A DNA stretch of 64,000 nt, taken from NCBI GenBank assembly GCA_032622095.1, contig CP136067.1, positions 134,047,990 through 134,111,989 on the forward strand. The letters are read 5' to 3'. The first letter of the stretch is position 1, and each line of letters begins with the position of its first letter. Both the position numbers and the translations under genes were made by a program. The stretch comes from Siphonodentalium dalli (taxonomy: Eukaryota > Mollusca > Scaphopoda > Gadilida > Siphonodentaliidae). Shown here piece by piece: positions 33,440 to 46,284 of the stretch. A model generated the notes under the pieces. It saw only the letters and a list, made by a program, of their open reading frames with translations. It made no database searches and was not told the DNA's origin.

Positions 33440-34645
33440 TCGGACCTATATTTGATATATAGTCAGAAAGTAACCAGGAGCCTTGGCTTTATCGATGGTC
33501 TTTATTGTGAACTTGTTCCCATTTGAGTTCGGTAGAACATTGTACCGTCGACTGTCCAGTAAGAGTCGATTTTTCCAGCTGTTTTCAGATCTGATAGTTC
33601 CTGCATTGCTGATGGATTTGTCTGGAAGTATTGGTAACCACCAAGGGGTGAGATCTGATAATGTCATGCTGTCTAAGATCTGAGTTTCGCAATTTCAATT
33701 CACTGACTGTTCTATTTATTAGCCCAATCCAATCAAACTTCTTAAAGCCACTTATTGTTAAGGGTATCTGAGATTTCCACATGTTGTGAAATACGATACA
33801 GTGTCTTTGGTTGCTGCTCGGAGTCCTCAATGCTATTTTCAGCACGATTACTTGCCTCGGTGAATCTGGAATCTATCAGTTTTTGAATTTCCTCCGAATT
33901 ATCAGATCCGGATTATCCTAGAACTTTTGTAGTTAAATCGACTTGTTTACTTAGGTCTTTATCCTCTTCTTTCAGATTGTATACAACCTCTTTAAGATGC
34001 ATGATTTTGTTTTGATCATAGTCGTGTCACCTATCACCTCCTCCGTTTCATTTTTAATGTCGTCCATGTATTTCTTTATTCAATTATCTATGTGTTTATT
34101 CAGATTTGAGAACAATTGGGTCATATTCGTTATCTCATTACGTATAGTTGTACTTTCATCCTTGATGGGTATCTTGATTTCATATTTTATTGACGTATCA
34201 ATATGTTCTTCCATAGACTCATATACAGTAACCATTCGTCTGTTAGCGGTACTGTGAGATTCTGCACCAAATGACCGTTTCACTGGTTTTCGCTGACGCA
34301 GTTCTGTCACGGAGATGTGGTGGCACTGCGATTTGTTATGAAGACAGATGGAGATTCAACTGGAGACGTCATTGGGCTGAAATTTGGAGTACATTGCTGG
34401 TACATCAGCCACTGAGTATATAATCTCCATTATTGTGTCGCTGGTGTAGACATCGTCGAAATTGTCTTCAAAATATTTTGATTTGGACAATGGCAGTGCA
34501 TCAGAGTCAACGTGTGAGATGTCAATACCTTCTTTATTATTGTGGCAAAGGTCTGACGACGTACCTATGGCTGCCTCCACTCCTGATTCATTTCCATCAG
34601 TGTGCGATTTCAGTTTGTGTTTGTTCCTCGTCCGCCATTTTGGTT
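33440..34645 (-). pseudogene. Decayed LINE ORF1-like coding region
   Basis: The minus strand starts with ATGGCGGACGAGGAACAAAC near 34640. After one frameshift it gives GNESGVEAAIGTSSDL ... SKYFEDNFDDVYTSDTIME. It continues with a Glu/Asn-rich helical stretch (STTIRNEITNMTQLFSNLNK), then NQRHCIVFHNMWKSQ, SDLRQHDIIRSHPLV, CRNYQI, QSTVQCSTELKWEQV. An acidic N-terminus, a coiled-coil-like middle and a 'R..IVFHN ... DIIRSHPL' block are the order of ORF1 proteins of APE-type LINEs. Several stops and shifts make it a pseudogene. A host origin cannot be excluded. Confidence 0.45.
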
Positions 34646-34880
34646 GCCAAATCGATGCTATGTATATGCGAGATATGAAAGTCCAATTATTGTCTCAAGC
34701 ACAAAAGTAGGTAGTTTCACTTTGATTCCCATTTACATTAGCGAGTTTGTGAGTTAGTTTTATGTATATTATTTTCACTTATGATGGGTTGTGAAGCTGC
34801 TCCATTTCACCGAATACAAAAACCTAGTCGGCCATCTTTTGAGGATCATTGAACGGGTCGGTCGGTTCCAACACACAACT

Positions 34881-35047
34881 TCACAGCCCCGTTGAGAACA
34901 CTCCACTCGCCCATCCGCCCCCACAGAACTGTGTACCATCGGCTATGCATCGTCTGTTGCAGGATGATTCTGGAAGTTGTCCATAATGGCCGTAGCTCAT
35001 GCCACAGTAACAGTAACTGGCATACTGGACGGCTGCATAACGGTATC
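34881..35047 (-). CDS. WSC domain, second half, last exon of PAN-WSC gene
   Basis: This is the terminal exon of a minus-strand secreted protein gene. The acceptor is GTTTTTCCAG (35048-35057), the entry phase is 1 and a TGA ends the frame at 34881. Residues YRYAAVQYASYCYCGMSYG, then LPESSCNRRCIADGTQFCGG, then GWASGVFSTGL form the second half of a WSC domain: the 'YCYCG', 'C...C' and 'CGG..W...V' elements are all present. Splicing from 38870 gives EHG-YRYAAVQYA, which joins both halves into one complete domain with eight cysteines. WSC domains are carbohydrate- or wall-associated modules in extracellular proteins. The stop shortly after the domain means that there is no membrane anchor. Confidence 0.82.
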
Positions 35048-35097
35048 CTGGAAAAACAACAGTGATTTATTATATGATTGCCTGTAAAATAGCTGAC

Positions 35098-35480
35098 AAT
35101 TGTGACCCGCCATATCAAATCCAGTCGGAAGTCGGTATATTGGCCTAACATTTTTTTATCATTTTTTTAAATAAATGTTTCTGACATTTTTTAGGACATA
35201 AAATAAAAAACATCCATTACCCTGCAGGGAGCCCCACCCGTATATAGAAGCATATAGAAGAGTGTCGTCTGCACATGTTTGTCTGGGGCTCCCTATGGGT
35301 GAAATTATAAAATTGTTAAAGAATACAAGAAAAAATTATTAAAATTGTAAAAAATTGCCAATGCATTCTCTTATATATGCGAGGCGACCTATGGTCGACT
35401 CGCATATATAAGAGAATGCAATGGCACAGGTTAAACAAAATCCCGACTTACGACTGGATTTGATATGGCGGGTCACAATT
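35098..35480 (+). mobile_element. MITE with ~37 bp TIRs and one hairpin cassette (E6)
   Basis: The left end AATTGTGACCCGCCATATCA with AATCCAGTCGGAAGTCGG and the right end, its inverted copy with one mismatch, define the element. Inside are the AT-rich segment and GGGAGCCCCACCC ... GGGGCTCCCTATGGGTG pair also found at 22040-22200, and one complete hairpin (35357-35425). A remnant TTGGCCTAAC after the left end suggests that a first hairpin was lost. The ends are unlike those of the TTAA-flanked elements. It lies only about 50 bases from the acceptor of the WSC exon. Confidence 0.8.
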
Positions 35481-35627
35481 ACAGAATTTCCGAAATTTAC
35501 TTTTACCAAATAATTTGCCAAGCAGAAATATTGTTTCCCAAATTATTTTAGAATCTGCCAAATTATAGAAGTACAATACATACAAAGAAGTATAATTTTC
35601 TGCAACCTCATGTAGGTTTTATATTTC

Positions 35628-35938
35628 GATTGATTGATTGGGGTTTTTTTTATGTCGCTTTAGCCACTAAGGCCATATCACGACATTGCCAGTTTTAATG
35701 GTGGAGGAAATCCGCACACTTACGGCTAATCTAACAGTGATTTCAATGCCTGATAAACTCGTCGACCATGTGCGGCAAACCACCGGCCATCGGCAAGTAA
35801 CTGGCAACTTTCCCAGATAACGATTTCGAGTTACAAAGTCCACGATGGAAACATGTGGATTTGAACCCTTATCGTCAGCGCTGGAAGGCGAAACGGATTG
35901 GAGTTGTACCCCTAACCGATTGAGCCACCGAGGCCCCT
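35628..35938 (-). repeat. tRNA-headed SINE, copy 2 of 3 (most complete)
   Basis: On the minus strand the head GGGGCCTCGGTGGCTCAATC contains an A box GTGGCTCAATCGGTTAG (35912-35928) and a B box GGGTTCAAATCC (35857-35868). The body includes GCCAGTTACTTGCCGATGGC and ATTTCCTCCACCATTAAAAC, and the 3' end is CCCCAATCAATCAATCG. The (AATC)n-like tail is a common SINE feature. It shares body and end with 21188-21475 and 58355-58575. Confidence 0.8.
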
Positions 35939-36329
35939 GTTTTATATTTCGACAATTTGAATGAGTTAGTTAATAAATATACTCACATATATATTGTGAT
36001 TGATCACATAACAATAAACCAGTCACCGAACAATATAAGTATAGAATGGTTGCTTAAGCAGAATGGCACATCAGAGGATCATTAGCTATGTAAACACAAC
36101 AATAAATACGGGAACTCCCTCCACCGGACGTTACTGATATCAACATGAGATTATCTACTTTTATTCTCTTAATCTCATCACGGAGGATAGTCCACATGTG
36201 TTTGACCAAACCATGTACTTATATTATTATGCGTGACACATATGACCTATGGGCCGGGTGCTATTCACAGTTGCAATGTACATATAGTGATGATTTATGT
36301 ATTGCCCATGTCCCGCTAATAAATCATTA

Positions 36330-36402
36330 TCACTCTCTCTCTCTATCCCGCTCTCTATCCCGCTCCCTCTCCCTCTCTCTCTCTCTCTCCCTCTCTCTCT
36401 CT
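36330..36402. repeat. (CT)n / CCCTCT microsatellite
   Basis: A pyrimidine run with CCGCTC interruptions. The plus-strand frame over it encodes only Ser-Leu-Ser-Arg repeats. Confidence 0.9.
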
Positions 36403-36409
36403 AGATCTG

Positions 36410-37895
36410 TAAACAACGTTGTGGCAATTTTTATCAAAGTTTAATTGTGGGGTCGCCCCGGTGTTGAGTGTTTAGCTTGTCGCACATCCTTTGTTTACTG
36501 TTTGTTTACACAACTACAATACTATAACAATAACAATAACATGATATTTGCGCGATATTTGTGATTGGTATAATAACACAATCTGTCTATACTTCAAAAT
36601 ATTAGTTTTGGCGGTTTTAGCGGAGGTGAATATTTTAACAGCAATTCCCAAACGCAAACGCACACCGTATGTTTCACAGATAAGTTAAATATGACTAGCA
36701 TAGGGTTATAGTGAAGTTATTTTCATTAATCAATACCTGTCACTATGACTGACTCAGACTAGTCATCACTAAGTAATAAGGGGAATAACTGTATTATATA
36801 CACCACTGAGATAATATTGTTTAATATTCATTGCTAAGTGTTTAGTATCCATCAGCATTCTCAACGACTCGGCCATTTCCGCTTCATAGGAAATAACATC
36901 TTACACGAATAGACACCATATATATGCCGGACTATTTCAATCACGTGATGGATAATGTGCATACAACCGCTGTACAACCGGGAAATATCTGTATTGACTA
37001 GGAGACTCTCGTCTGTTAAACTTGAACTAAATTATTGCTATGTATTACTAGTTTTCACTGCATGGTAAAATTTGGATATTACATTGCAGTCTCTTTGAAA
37101 AGCCGATATTAATTCTAACAGGTTTACGTCCCTATGTCTGTTCTATGATTCAGTTTTTCATTTTCTAGGACGACGGGGCTTTCCCAAGATGAAGAATATT
37201 TTTTTTAATCGTTTCCAAATATGGAGTGCATGTCTGGCGTAGTAACTGTTTGTGAGAATCGTAGTATTATAAAACACAACAAAATCTGTACTATATATGG
37301 TTGACTGATAAAAATTCGAAGATGTAGACTGCTAGATTTCGATGAGTAAAATGCAGTATGAATGTGTCGCCTGTATTCTGCATTATTGTTGTGTTTCGCT
37401 ATCTCGGGACTATTAAAATATCACTGGCTCCGATTTCGGAAATGAATATATTGCCAATCACGAAGCAGAGTTTGTCATTGTCATATGTATATATTCAAGA
37501 TATTCTTAAGGCCGTGTATTGTATCAGTGGGCGAATATGGCGTCTATTTATGGAAGAGGTTATTTCCAAGTGAAGCGGAATTGACCGAGTCGTTGAGAAT
37601 GCATCAACTATATAACTGAATGGATGCGATAGAGGAGATAATGGCATAAATATCACGTCAACGCACACATGACTATTGGAATAATGCAGTTTTAATTTCA
37701 TAGACACAACATATATATCGGAAATGAATGAACTAGTATTGGACGTTGCAAGTTCACCTTCACAATGACTATAAGATAAGTTAGCCAATATGCCACAGTC
37801 CTGGTCATTTTGACTAACAACATCAAAGCCTTCAGACTGTCATACTTAACCATTGTGACTAACCCAAGTTAGTCATTCTATGGACAACCGTTGGC
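36410..37895. other. Unassigned intronic sequence
   Basis: No recognisable gene or repeat, apart from short AT-rich runs. Confidence 0.35.
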
Positions 37896-37902
37896 TTATC
37901 TA

Positions 37903-38091
37903 CAGTCATGCCCTAACTAATCGACTCCTTAACCACAGCAACATAATGTGTACATTTTCAGGATTTAGTCGGAAATATGGCTTCGTGCCATTCATCTGAA
38001 AGCACTCACTGAGAGCTTTCCGATGAATGGTAACAAGCCATATTTCCGACTGAATCCTGAACAGTTACCTATAATTCTGCTGTGGTTAAGA
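37903..38091. mobile_element. TA-flanked foldback MITE (copy M2, right end lost)
   Basis: It starts after TA with CAGTCATGCCCTAACTAATC and keeps the ATTTAGTCGGAAATATGGCT and TTTCCGATGAATGG core. The right arm breaks off after CTGTGGTTAAGAA. Confidence 0.75.
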
Positions 38092-38569
38092 ATGCAACGT
38101 GTCTGAATACAACCGTATTATAGCGCATGTCAACTAAACATGTTTGCTACTCAATGTGTTAAGATTTCACTTGTTGCTGTATTATTCAGAACATTTTTGC
38201 AAAGTGTTACAAATGATGTTTATTTTGTTTTAATACCAAGACCATAATGTATAAAGATTTGCGTGTTACCAAAGCTGCTCCAGAAAAGTTAACATTGAAT
38301 ACACGGCGCCTCGTATATCACCATACTCAACTGTTACTATATTTTAGAATTGTTTCCGTTGCGAAACATAATACACATTAGTTGCTCTTTCAGTAAATTA
38401 TTTACTTAATCATATGTAATGTCGTCACTGGAAGTTTGCTGCCAATGAACAGAAAGTTTTTATATCGTTGTATGTTCTCCTTGCTAATAAAGGTTTAGCA
38501 AACCACGTACATATAGTATTGGTTTAGGCTGTATCAATCGCGAGCGTCTTCTGTAACTTCAATGGATCG

Positions 38570-38810
38570 TTAACCCTTTAATGATTGGAGTTTCCTGAAT
38601 ACTGCGACAACCCTGTGCCAATGCATTATCTTATATATGCGAGTTTCACATAGTAGAATCGCATATATAAGATAATACATCGGCCTAACAATATTTACTT
38701 TGACCTTTTAAGCCAATGCATTCTGTTATACATGTATAGGCGAAGCTCGCTATGAGAGACTCGCATATATAAGAAATTGCACTGGCACATGATCATCAAT
38801 GCTGAACCAG
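38570..38810 (+). mobile_element. TTAA-starting MITE with two diverged hairpin cassettes (E7)
   Basis: The left end is TTAACCCTTTAATGATTGGA. Two hairpins follow (38617-38684 and 38712-38786), separated by CTAACAATATTTACTTTGAC. The hairpin centres differ from the main type (TTTCACATAGTAGAATC, and AAGCTCGCTATGAGAG). The right end is not clear. It lies about 60 bases from the donor of the WSC exon. Confidence 0.6.
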
Positions 38811-38869
38811 CGTAACTCCCGCCGCGACCCCCATCGTAAAACGGTTATATTACCTCAGTGCACACTCAC

Positions 38870-39007
38870 CATGTTCAGTACACCTGTTGATACAGAAGCT
38901 TTGTGATGTCAGCGATCCATTATATATCATGCCGCAGAGGTCCCGCGCATTTCCATCTCCAAAACAGCCGATGTACTCCCCGATCACATTTTCTCCACTC
39001 TGTATGC
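38870..39007 (-). CDS. WSC domain, first half (internal exon of PAN-WSC gene)
   Basis: A 138-base exon, phase 1 at both ends, between the acceptor TTATTTTTGAAG and the donor CATG/GTGAGT. Residues are GIQSGENVIGEYIGCFGDG, then NARDLCGMIYNGSLTSQSFC and INRCTEHG. This is the start of a WSC domain (Y-x-G-C-x-x-D ... R-x-L ... C-I-x-x-C). The second half is at 34881-35047 with the phases matching exactly. The ATG at 39035 lies in the intron, so it is not a start. Confidence 0.82.
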
Positions 39008-39559
39008 CTTCAAAAATAAATTCAAATATACTCATAACCAGACATTCTTCTTGAAACTCTGCAACAGTATAGTATTATGTCCGCATGACGGTAAGGACCA
39101 CAATTGTGTGTCACTTTCATTACAATCCACCGATAAAGACACATACCACCACTTTAATAATAATACAGTAATGGTTTGTTTTTTTATCGGCTGATGTGTA
39201 TAACAATGTCCAACAACTCTGGTCATAATGCACGCCAGGGACGTCGAGTTTCTACATGTTAAGCCACTTAAATAATATGCACATGTAGTAATTGTACATT
39301 TCCCGATTACGGTTTGTCAATATGACCACGTACTATATCTGGAAATGTATTTGCTAACAATTAAAACAATCATAACAGCTCAGTGAGTTCACTTTGAAAG
39401 ATCCATGTGTGGTAGTGTGTGATACAGCACATTGTGAACAATTCCGGGATGTTACACCTGTATTTCAAGTTACTGATGGCGAAATTGCAGGAATGGGGAT
39501 GTCACACCATCGTCCACTTTGGGTATGCGGGATTCGTGTCATTTTCAGACGGTATCAGG

Positions 39560-39645
39560 GTTGGGGTAATCGTAATCAGTAATCGTAATCAAAGTAATCG
39601 ATTAAAAAATTTGGTGTAATCGCCTGTAATCAGTAATCATGAAAT
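39560..39645. repeat. GTAATC-rich simple repeat, left flank of LINE
   Basis: Repeated GTAATC / GTAATCAGTAATC and GTAATCGATTA lie just beyond the LINE 3' tail. A similar AATCGTAATCGATTAC occurs at 50068-50095, beyond the 5' end. Confidence 0.7.
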
Positions 39646-40047
39646 TGTTTGATAGGATAGGATAGGATAATTTTATTTACAATATACACACATGGAAAGT
39701 ACAATTACAAATAAATATAATATTGATAGACTATACATGTATATTGCTAGGGGTGATATAGTCATGACTGACTGTCTTCCTATCACCCCTGGGTGTGGTG
39801 ACAGATTATATGATGAAGATGGCCGAATTAATTTGATTGTTTTTAGGTTACGTTTATCGTGTGCAGACTGGTTTTTTGTATATATAGGCGTTGTTAGGGC
39901 GATGGTACGAAAAGTGGTTCATATGTATGGGCACCTACTTGGTCGATATACTGAATGAATACTATGAATATTCATGTGTGAGTGGAACCGAGTAGGAATA
40001 ATGTGAGTGAGGTTTTGGGAATGTTTTTTGTTTTTGTTATCAGAAAA

Positions 40048-43000
40048 TTATATATCGTTTGTGCAATCAGGGCATCTTCGGTTTTTGCATCGCACGCTAG
40101 CTGGATAGGTATTAATAATATCCGTTTTCAAACGTTTTCGGAACACATGTCTTGATTGTTTAGAGGTATATTTACTTTCAAGGGAATTCCACATAAAGGG
40201 GAATGAATGGTATGGGAGAACTTTAGAAAAAGAGATGGTCCTGAATTTTTTTTGTACTATAGGATTAAGTTGTCGTCTATTTGGTTCCGCTCTCTTGTCA
40301 TACATACCAGAAAAAGACACTGGTAAGCGATCGTAGTACCAATCATGCATGAAAATGGATGCATGTAATTTATGTAAATCATTTATTTTTAAAATGTTTT
40401 CTTGTTTGAAAAGAGGATCGGTGTGACTTCTATATTTTTTGTTACATATAATTCTCATGGCTCGTTTTTGTAATAAATATAGTTTCTTCACTGCTGGCAC
40501 ATGTCCCCATATTTGGATGCCATAAACTAAGTGGCTTTGAATTAGGGCGAAGTATAATGTTTTGAGAGCCTTGCTCGGGAGAAAATGTTTAACTTTATTA
40601 ATGCAATAAATTGCATGTGCCATTTTTGAGCATACAATAGAAATGTGTTTATTAAAGGTCAGGTTTTCATCTATATGGATACCTAAAAATTTGGCAGACG
40701 ATTCGCTCCGCATGTTCCCTATCCGTAGAAGTTCGGCTCCATTGAGATATATTTTAATTGTATTCCATTTTTTGTCATTGTTTTGTGGATGCAAGAGCAT
40801 ATAATTACTTTTGTTAGCATTGATGGCTAGTTTGTTGCAGCAACACCAGTCAGATAGATTTCTTAATTCGTTATTGACATAACTTTGGATTAACGCTTCA
40901 TTTTGTCCACTGGCCATAAGGGTTGTATCGTCGGCATATGATAAGAGATCCATAGTAGTTGCATTTGACATATCGTTCACGTAGAGGAGAAAAATTATGG
41001 GCCCGAGTAAGGAGCCCTGAGGAACACCACATGATGTTTTTAGGAGATTTGACTTGCTTCCATTGAATTCTACGTATTGTCGTCTCTCATTGAGATAGCT
41101 TCGAAACCAGTTGTTTGCCATGCCTCTAATTCCATAATGTTCAAGTTTTGTAAGTAAGATTTCGTGGTTTATTGTGTCAAAAGCTTTGGACAGATCAAGA
41201 AAAAGGGCTACGGTGGAATCTTTCGTGGGCTTGTCGTTATTTTTTACAACATGATCCAGTAGATGAATGATGGGATGAAAAGTTGAATGGTTTGGGCGAA
41301 ATCCGTACTGATGTTTAAATAAGATGTCCGATTCATTAAGAAAATCAACTAAACGTTTTTGCATGAGTTTTTCGAGTAGTTTAGAAAATGCGGGAAGAAT
41401 GCTTATTGGACGATAATTGTTTATGTCCCCCTTGTCACTATTTTTCGGTATTGGTACAACTTTAGCTATTTTCATTTTGTTGGGAACATGACCTTGTTTG
41501 AACGACAAGTTGAATATATGCTTTAATGCTGGTGCTACAGAAAATATGGTTTCCTTCATCAGTTTTGTAGATATTCCATTAAAGTCACTGCTGGTTTTTC
41601 CATTCATTGAGTAGCAAGTTAAAATAACCTCTTGGATTGTGGTGGGCGTAATATTTAGCTCGTTGCTTTGTCTATTCGTTAAATAATCGAGGAAGTTTAC
41701 ATCTGTGTGATTTTCAATAAGTTCTGTGGTTTTTTGACCTATATTGGAAAAATAGTCATTAAATTTTTCAGCGATAGTGTCAGGATTTGTAAATTGTATG
41801 TTGTTATCATGTAGAACATTCGGGTAGCCACCCGTATTTTTGTCTCGTTTTATTGCACATTTGAGGGTCTTCCATGTTTCTTTTAAACTATACTTATTTT
41901 TTTCTAATATCTCACAGTAATACATGCTTCTACTTTTCCGGATAAGTTTGTTATATAGTTGTCGATATTTGAGGTAGGAATTCGTATGGATGGAGGAGGG
42001 CGAGCTTAGTTTATGGGTATATAGTTCTTGTTTCTTAAGTGAAGATCTTATTAATCCGGTGGTCATCCATGGTTCGCGTTTGATGAATTTTTTGGGTATG
42101 TTTCGGGTAATGGGCGGAAAAGCTACATTGTATGCTGTCAGATAGATATCCAAAAAGTTTTCGTATGCTTGATCTATATTATTACAATTACAAACCGAAT
42201 GGAAATTACACGATTTAAGAGTATCGTTGAATTTATTAATATTTTCTTGGGAAAAGTTTCGTCTGGGAGTGCGCATGATTTCATGTGGGTTTTTGAATCG
42301 GTTATGTCCGTTATGACCTTCGGTGTCAGTGAGAAATACCCCAAAGTGATCTGACAAATCACATGTAACTATACCAGAGCAGTGTTCGTTTCGAAGATTA
42401 TTTGTGTATATATGATCGATAAGGGTCGCTGAGTGATCGGTCATTCTTGTCGGTTTTGTTATCATGGGCACGAATCCTCGTGTGAATACATTGTTTAAAA
42501 AGTCGTTTGTTTTATTGTGCGCATCGAAATTTAGTAGATCGATATTGAAATCACCGATTATATAAGTCTTATGATTTTTTATTATATCTAAGAGTTCGTC
42601 GAATTTAGAGGCAAACTTGTCAAAGTCAGCTTTTGGTGCCGTGTTAGGTCTATAAATACATCCTATGATATATATTTCATGTTTTCCGAATTCAAGCTCA
42701 ATGAACACAGTTTCAATAACATGTGGGATAAATATTGATAGATCGGGTCTGTTTTTATACGTAATAGTGTCTCTTATGTAAATACCAACACCACCCCTAC
42801 CATCATCGTGATCAGGCCTTGATTTAAATTCTATGGGATGATAACCGGAGAGTTTAAAGTCCGATGCTTGGTGTATTTTGAATGTTTCGGTAAGCGCTAT
42901 TATATCAAGATTGTTGTCATTGATTTTCATGTCACATAAAAGATTTTGTAAATTTTCAAAATTTGCATTGAGGCTTCTGCAGTTAAGACCAAACATTGAC

Positions 43001-43182
43001 AGTTTATTCTTCTTGTTGAGAATATCTTTTGCTTGTAAAGTTGAGAAGTAACGGCAATTGTTTTTATCAAAAATGGACAAAGTTGGTTCTTCGTCTTCCT
43101 CTAGGCTAGCCCATTTGGCGGCAAGATCGAAATTAGGCGCTTCCCTAACCTCACTCAGTGTTACGTTATTTGTGGCCATCAT
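40048..43182 (-). CDS. LINE ORF2: APE endonuclease and reverse transcriptase, intact
   Basis: A 1044-codon protein that nicks the target and copies the element RNA by target-primed reverse transcription. The endonuclease spans about residues 58-285: [23 protein letters not shown] (catalytic Glu), [22 protein letters not shown], and SDHFGVF at the end. The reverse transcriptase spans about 555-800: [31 protein letters not shown], motif [18 protein letters not shown], motif [13 protein letters not shown], and motif [12 protein letters not shown] (about 747). The C-terminal region ends near [14 protein letters not shown], a Cys-rich tail. No RNase H was seen. All catalytic residues are present and there is no stop, so this copy may be recently active. 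The layout is that of Jockey/CR1-like clades; the exact clade is not determined. It lies on the sense strand of the host intron. Confidence 0.93.
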   Translation of the reverse strand: MMATNNVTLSEVREAPNFDLAAKWASLEEDEEPTLSIFDKNNCRYFSTLQAKDILNKKNKLSMFGLNCRSLNANFENLQNLLCDMKINDNNLDIIALTETFKIHQASDFKLSGYHPIEFKSRPDHDDGRGGVGIYIRDTITYKNRPDLSIFIPHVIETVFIELEFGKHEIYIIGCIYRPNTAPKADFDKFASKFDELLDIIKNHKTYIIGDFNIDLLNFDAHNKTNDFLNNVFTRGFVPMITKPTRMTDHSATLIDHIYTNNLRNEHCSGIVTCDLSDHFGVFLTDTEGHNGHNRFKNPHEIMRTPRRNFSQENINKFNDTLKSCNFHSVCNCNNIDQAYENFLDIYLTAYNVAFPPITRNIPKKFIKREPWMTTGLIRSSLKKQELYTHKLSSPSSIHTNSYLKYRQLYNKLIRKSRSMYYCEILEKNKYSLKETWKTLKCAIKRDKNTGGYPNVLHDNNIQFTNPDTIAEKFNDYFSNIGQKTTELIENHTDVNFLDYLTNRQSNELNITPTTIQEVILTCYSMNGKTSSDFNGISTKLMKETIFSVAPALKHIFNLSFKQGHVPNKMKIAKVVPIPKNSDKGDINNYRPISILPAFSKLLEKLMQKRLVDFLNESDILFKHQYGFRPNHSTFHPIIHLLDHVVKNNDKPTKDSTVALFLDLSKAFDTINHEILLTKLEHYGIRGMANNWFRSYLNERRQYVEFNGSKSNLLKTSCGVPQGSLLGPIIFLLYVNDMSNATTMDLLSYADDTTLMASGQNEALIQSYVNNELRNLSDWCCCNKLAINANKSNYMLLHPQNNDKKWNTIKIYLNGAELLRIGNMRSESSAKFLGIHIDENLTFNKHISIVCSKMAHAIYCINKVKHFLPSKALKTLYFALIQSHLVYGIQIWGHVPAVKKLYLLQKRAMRIICNKKYRSHTDPLFKQENILKINDLHKLHASIFMHDWYYDRLPVSFSGMYDKRAEPNRRQLNPIVQKKFRTISFSKVLPYHSFPFMWNSLESKYTSKQSRHVFRKRLKTDIINTYPASVRCKNRRCPDCTNDI

Positions 43183-43189
43183 GTGGTTT

Positions 43190-45190
43190 CATGATATTTG
43201 TAATAACATTTATGCCCTTGTTCCGATCGGTTAGCATATACCAGTGGTTTGAGATCGGTCTGCACACGACGTTGCACCTGTAAACAGTTTTATACATTGT
43301 AAGATGCATATATGTTTTCATAGTAATTTTTTTCTTTTGTGGGAAAATTAATTTTAATAGTTTCACACCGTGAACTCAGGAAATTGTTTACAGGATTTCA
43401 AGTGATTAAGGGATATAGCTTTCGAAATTGAGTTCTAAGCCTATAAACGAAGTTTATTTCTGTTAGTGACCATGCGCGGATTTTCCCATGTTCACGGCGT
43501 GAATTACGAAGCAAATTTCCATTTATAACTCAATGATAAGAAAGCGTTACAATTACCTTGGTTATGACATAATTTTGATCGGATGAGCATTTAAAAAAAA
43601 AAAAAATGAAGATGTGAGTACATTTTATGTCTATATAGAGAAAATCAACAACAACAACAACAACACAAATAAAGGTATTAGCTACGATAAGTAAATTATG
43701 GTACGAATTCATGAATCATGCTAAATTTGTGCAATGATTAATACGCGTCTGTAGAGCGAGAGTGTCTTTAATGGGTGGTGCATTTATATTTATATTACAT
43801 AATTCCGTAATACATAAACACCATCTATATCTCTGGTCAATGAATGGTTGATAAAAGAAAAACAATTGTATTTTGCTTGCTTACAAAGCAAGCATAATAG
43901 AAAGTCATGCTAATTTAACTGAACCAGACAGGAAAGGACGTATTTAACTTGTCATATACACTGTTCATACAACTATCTGTATTACACAAGCAGTTGGTTT
44001 TGGCGCTTACTGTACGGACAAAATATTATTATCGCACCCCGCATCACAGCGATGAGTCGATGACCTAATAACCTCTGCAGCAGAACTTCGTGCGAAGAAC
44101 GCAAGACACCTGCGAGAAAGAAAAAAAAATCACGTGGTGACCAATTGTGTTTTATGTGCCGGGTGCTTTTTCGACATTGATTACTTATAATATCATGTGT
44201 TTGAGATGTTGAAGAATATATATATTTTGTGTCATCTCTGGAATATGTTACCAGGTTACGTCGTTGTGTTCCACATAAATTCACCTGTTAACCCGTTTAC
44301 TGGTACTTTCTATTGTGGAAATATAATGTGTAAAAGTTTGGAAGGCACGCTGGTTCGTGCACAACATGACCACTGATGACAACTGTGACAACTTTCAGTG
44401 ACGTGATATAAACGTTTAAGGTGAGTTCCATTAGATAACCATAGCATTATCAATGATGGTGTGTGGGGGGGGGGGGGCGGGGCAAGTGACCAATTGTGAA
44501 TGGGCAACTCCGTGCAAATCTCCACAACAAAAGATGCAGATATTTCTGGGTGTGACCATCTGGTGACTGTGCGGTACACAGAAATTGGAATCACTGACCT
44601 TCACGCAACTTTCTGCGACTTTTCTGGAGTTCTAGAACTCCAAAAAAATCGCAAAAAATTGCATAAAGGTCAGTGATTCCAATTTCTGTGGTGCGGTATT
44701 GAAGAACTTACATAGTTATCTTGTGGGTAGACTTGGAATTTGTTCCATTATAAGATTGGGGTATTTAGTTTTAATTTTGTACTGATTTTTCAAACTTGGT
44801 CAAATGTTTCAGAATTCCAGAAAAAGATAAATTCTCAAGAATATACATTTATAGCAGAATTTGATAATTTACCTTATCCAGCCACCAGTTAAGTTTTATG
44901 ATGTGGCTGCTTCGGTTTGTTCATATGTAACCATTGCTGTAGATGTCTGACTGGAAACCCCCCACCCAAAACCGGTCACTTGACTCTCCCTTAAGTTTCA
45001 TCATAATAATTATTCTATTAATAATAACTTCCTCATTCACCACTGCTACATACCATAATAAACATGGATGGGTTAATTAAACATATGTATATGTATTAAA
45101 TTATAAAGGAATCCAGCTATTTACACTAGTATGTAATAGTTACTAGTAATTTTGGGAGGGGGTGGCGACTGTTATAAATCATCCACTCAT
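43190..45190. other. Non-coding interval between LINE ORFs, part 1
   Basis: No coding signal apart from a short minus frame just upstream of ORF2 (43166-43366). It holds a small (CAA)n tract near 43648-43668, an inverted repeat at 44577-44690 and a poly-G tract near 44463. Confidence 0.4.
44577..44690. repeat. Inverted repeat
   Basis: CACAGAAATTGGAATCACTG with ACCTT is inverted at AAGGTCAGTGATTCCAATTT with CTGTG. The inner part (GCAACTTTCTGCGACTTTTC / AAAAAATCGCAAAAAATTGC) is looser, around GGAGTTCTAGAACTCC. Confidence 0.75.
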
Positions 45191-45791
45191 ATGTATTTGT
45201 ACATGTATCATAGCATGTAATACCTGTAGTTAGTTTGATGGTATTGATAGTAGTCAAATGAATGATTAGGAGCAACAGGCCGATCTTCGGCGAAAGTAAA
45301 GGATATCATGAATTTATTAATTACTATGTAAGTTGAACCATGTACATTTATCATAGCATGTAATACCTGTAGTTAGTTCAGTGGTATTGACAGTAGTCAA
45401 ATGAATGATTGGGAGCAACAGGCCGATCTTTGGCGAAAGTAAAGGATATCATGAATTTATTAATTACTATGTAAGTTGATCCATGTACATTTATCATAGC
45501 ATGTAATACCTGTAGTTAGTTCAGTGGTATTGACAGTAGTCAAATGAATGATTGGGAGCACCAGGCCGATCTTCGGCGAAAGTAAAGGATATCATGAATT
45601 TATTCATTACTATGTAAGTTGATCCATGTACATACATCATAACATGTAATACCTGTAGTTAGTTCAGTGGTATTGACAGTAGTCAAATGAATGATTGGAA
45701 GCACCAGGCCGATCTTTGGCGAAAGTAAAGGATATCATGAATTTATTCATTACTATGTAAGTTGATCCATGTACATATATCATAGCATGTA

Positions 45792-46004
45792 CAGTAATGC
45801 TCTAATCAATCGACCCCCTCAACCACAGAAGAACTATAAGAAACCTCCCAGGACCTAGTCAGAAACATGGCCCACTGCCACTCATCGGAAAGCTCTCAGC
45901 AACAGCTTTCCGATGAATGGCAACAAGCCATACCCCGACCAAATCCCGAAAAGCCACCCACAACTCAGCCGTGGTTAAGAAGTCGATTACTTAGAGCATT
46001 ACTG
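45792..46004. mobile_element. TA-flanked foldback MITE in tandem array (copy M3)
   Basis: It starts CAGTAATGCTCTAATCAATC after GTA and ends GAGCATTACTG before TAG. The core TCATCGGAAAGCTCTCAGC is inverted around the centre. The right junction goes straight to GTTAGTTCAG, so the ATACCTG part of the unit is missing. Confidence 0.85.
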
Positions 46005-46284
46005 TAGTTAGTTCAGTGGTATTGACAGTAGTCAAATGAATGATTGGGAGCACCATGCCGATCTTCGGCGAAAGTAAAGAATATTATAAATTTTTTTAAT
46101 TACTATGCAAGTTGATCCATGTACATGTATCATAGCATGTAATACCTGTAGTTAGTTCAGTGGTATTGACAGTAGTCAAATGAATGATTGGCAGCACCAG
46201 GCCGATCTTCGGCGAAAGTAAAGGATATCATGAATTTATTAATTACTATGTAAGTTGATCCATGTACTTATATCATAGCATGTA

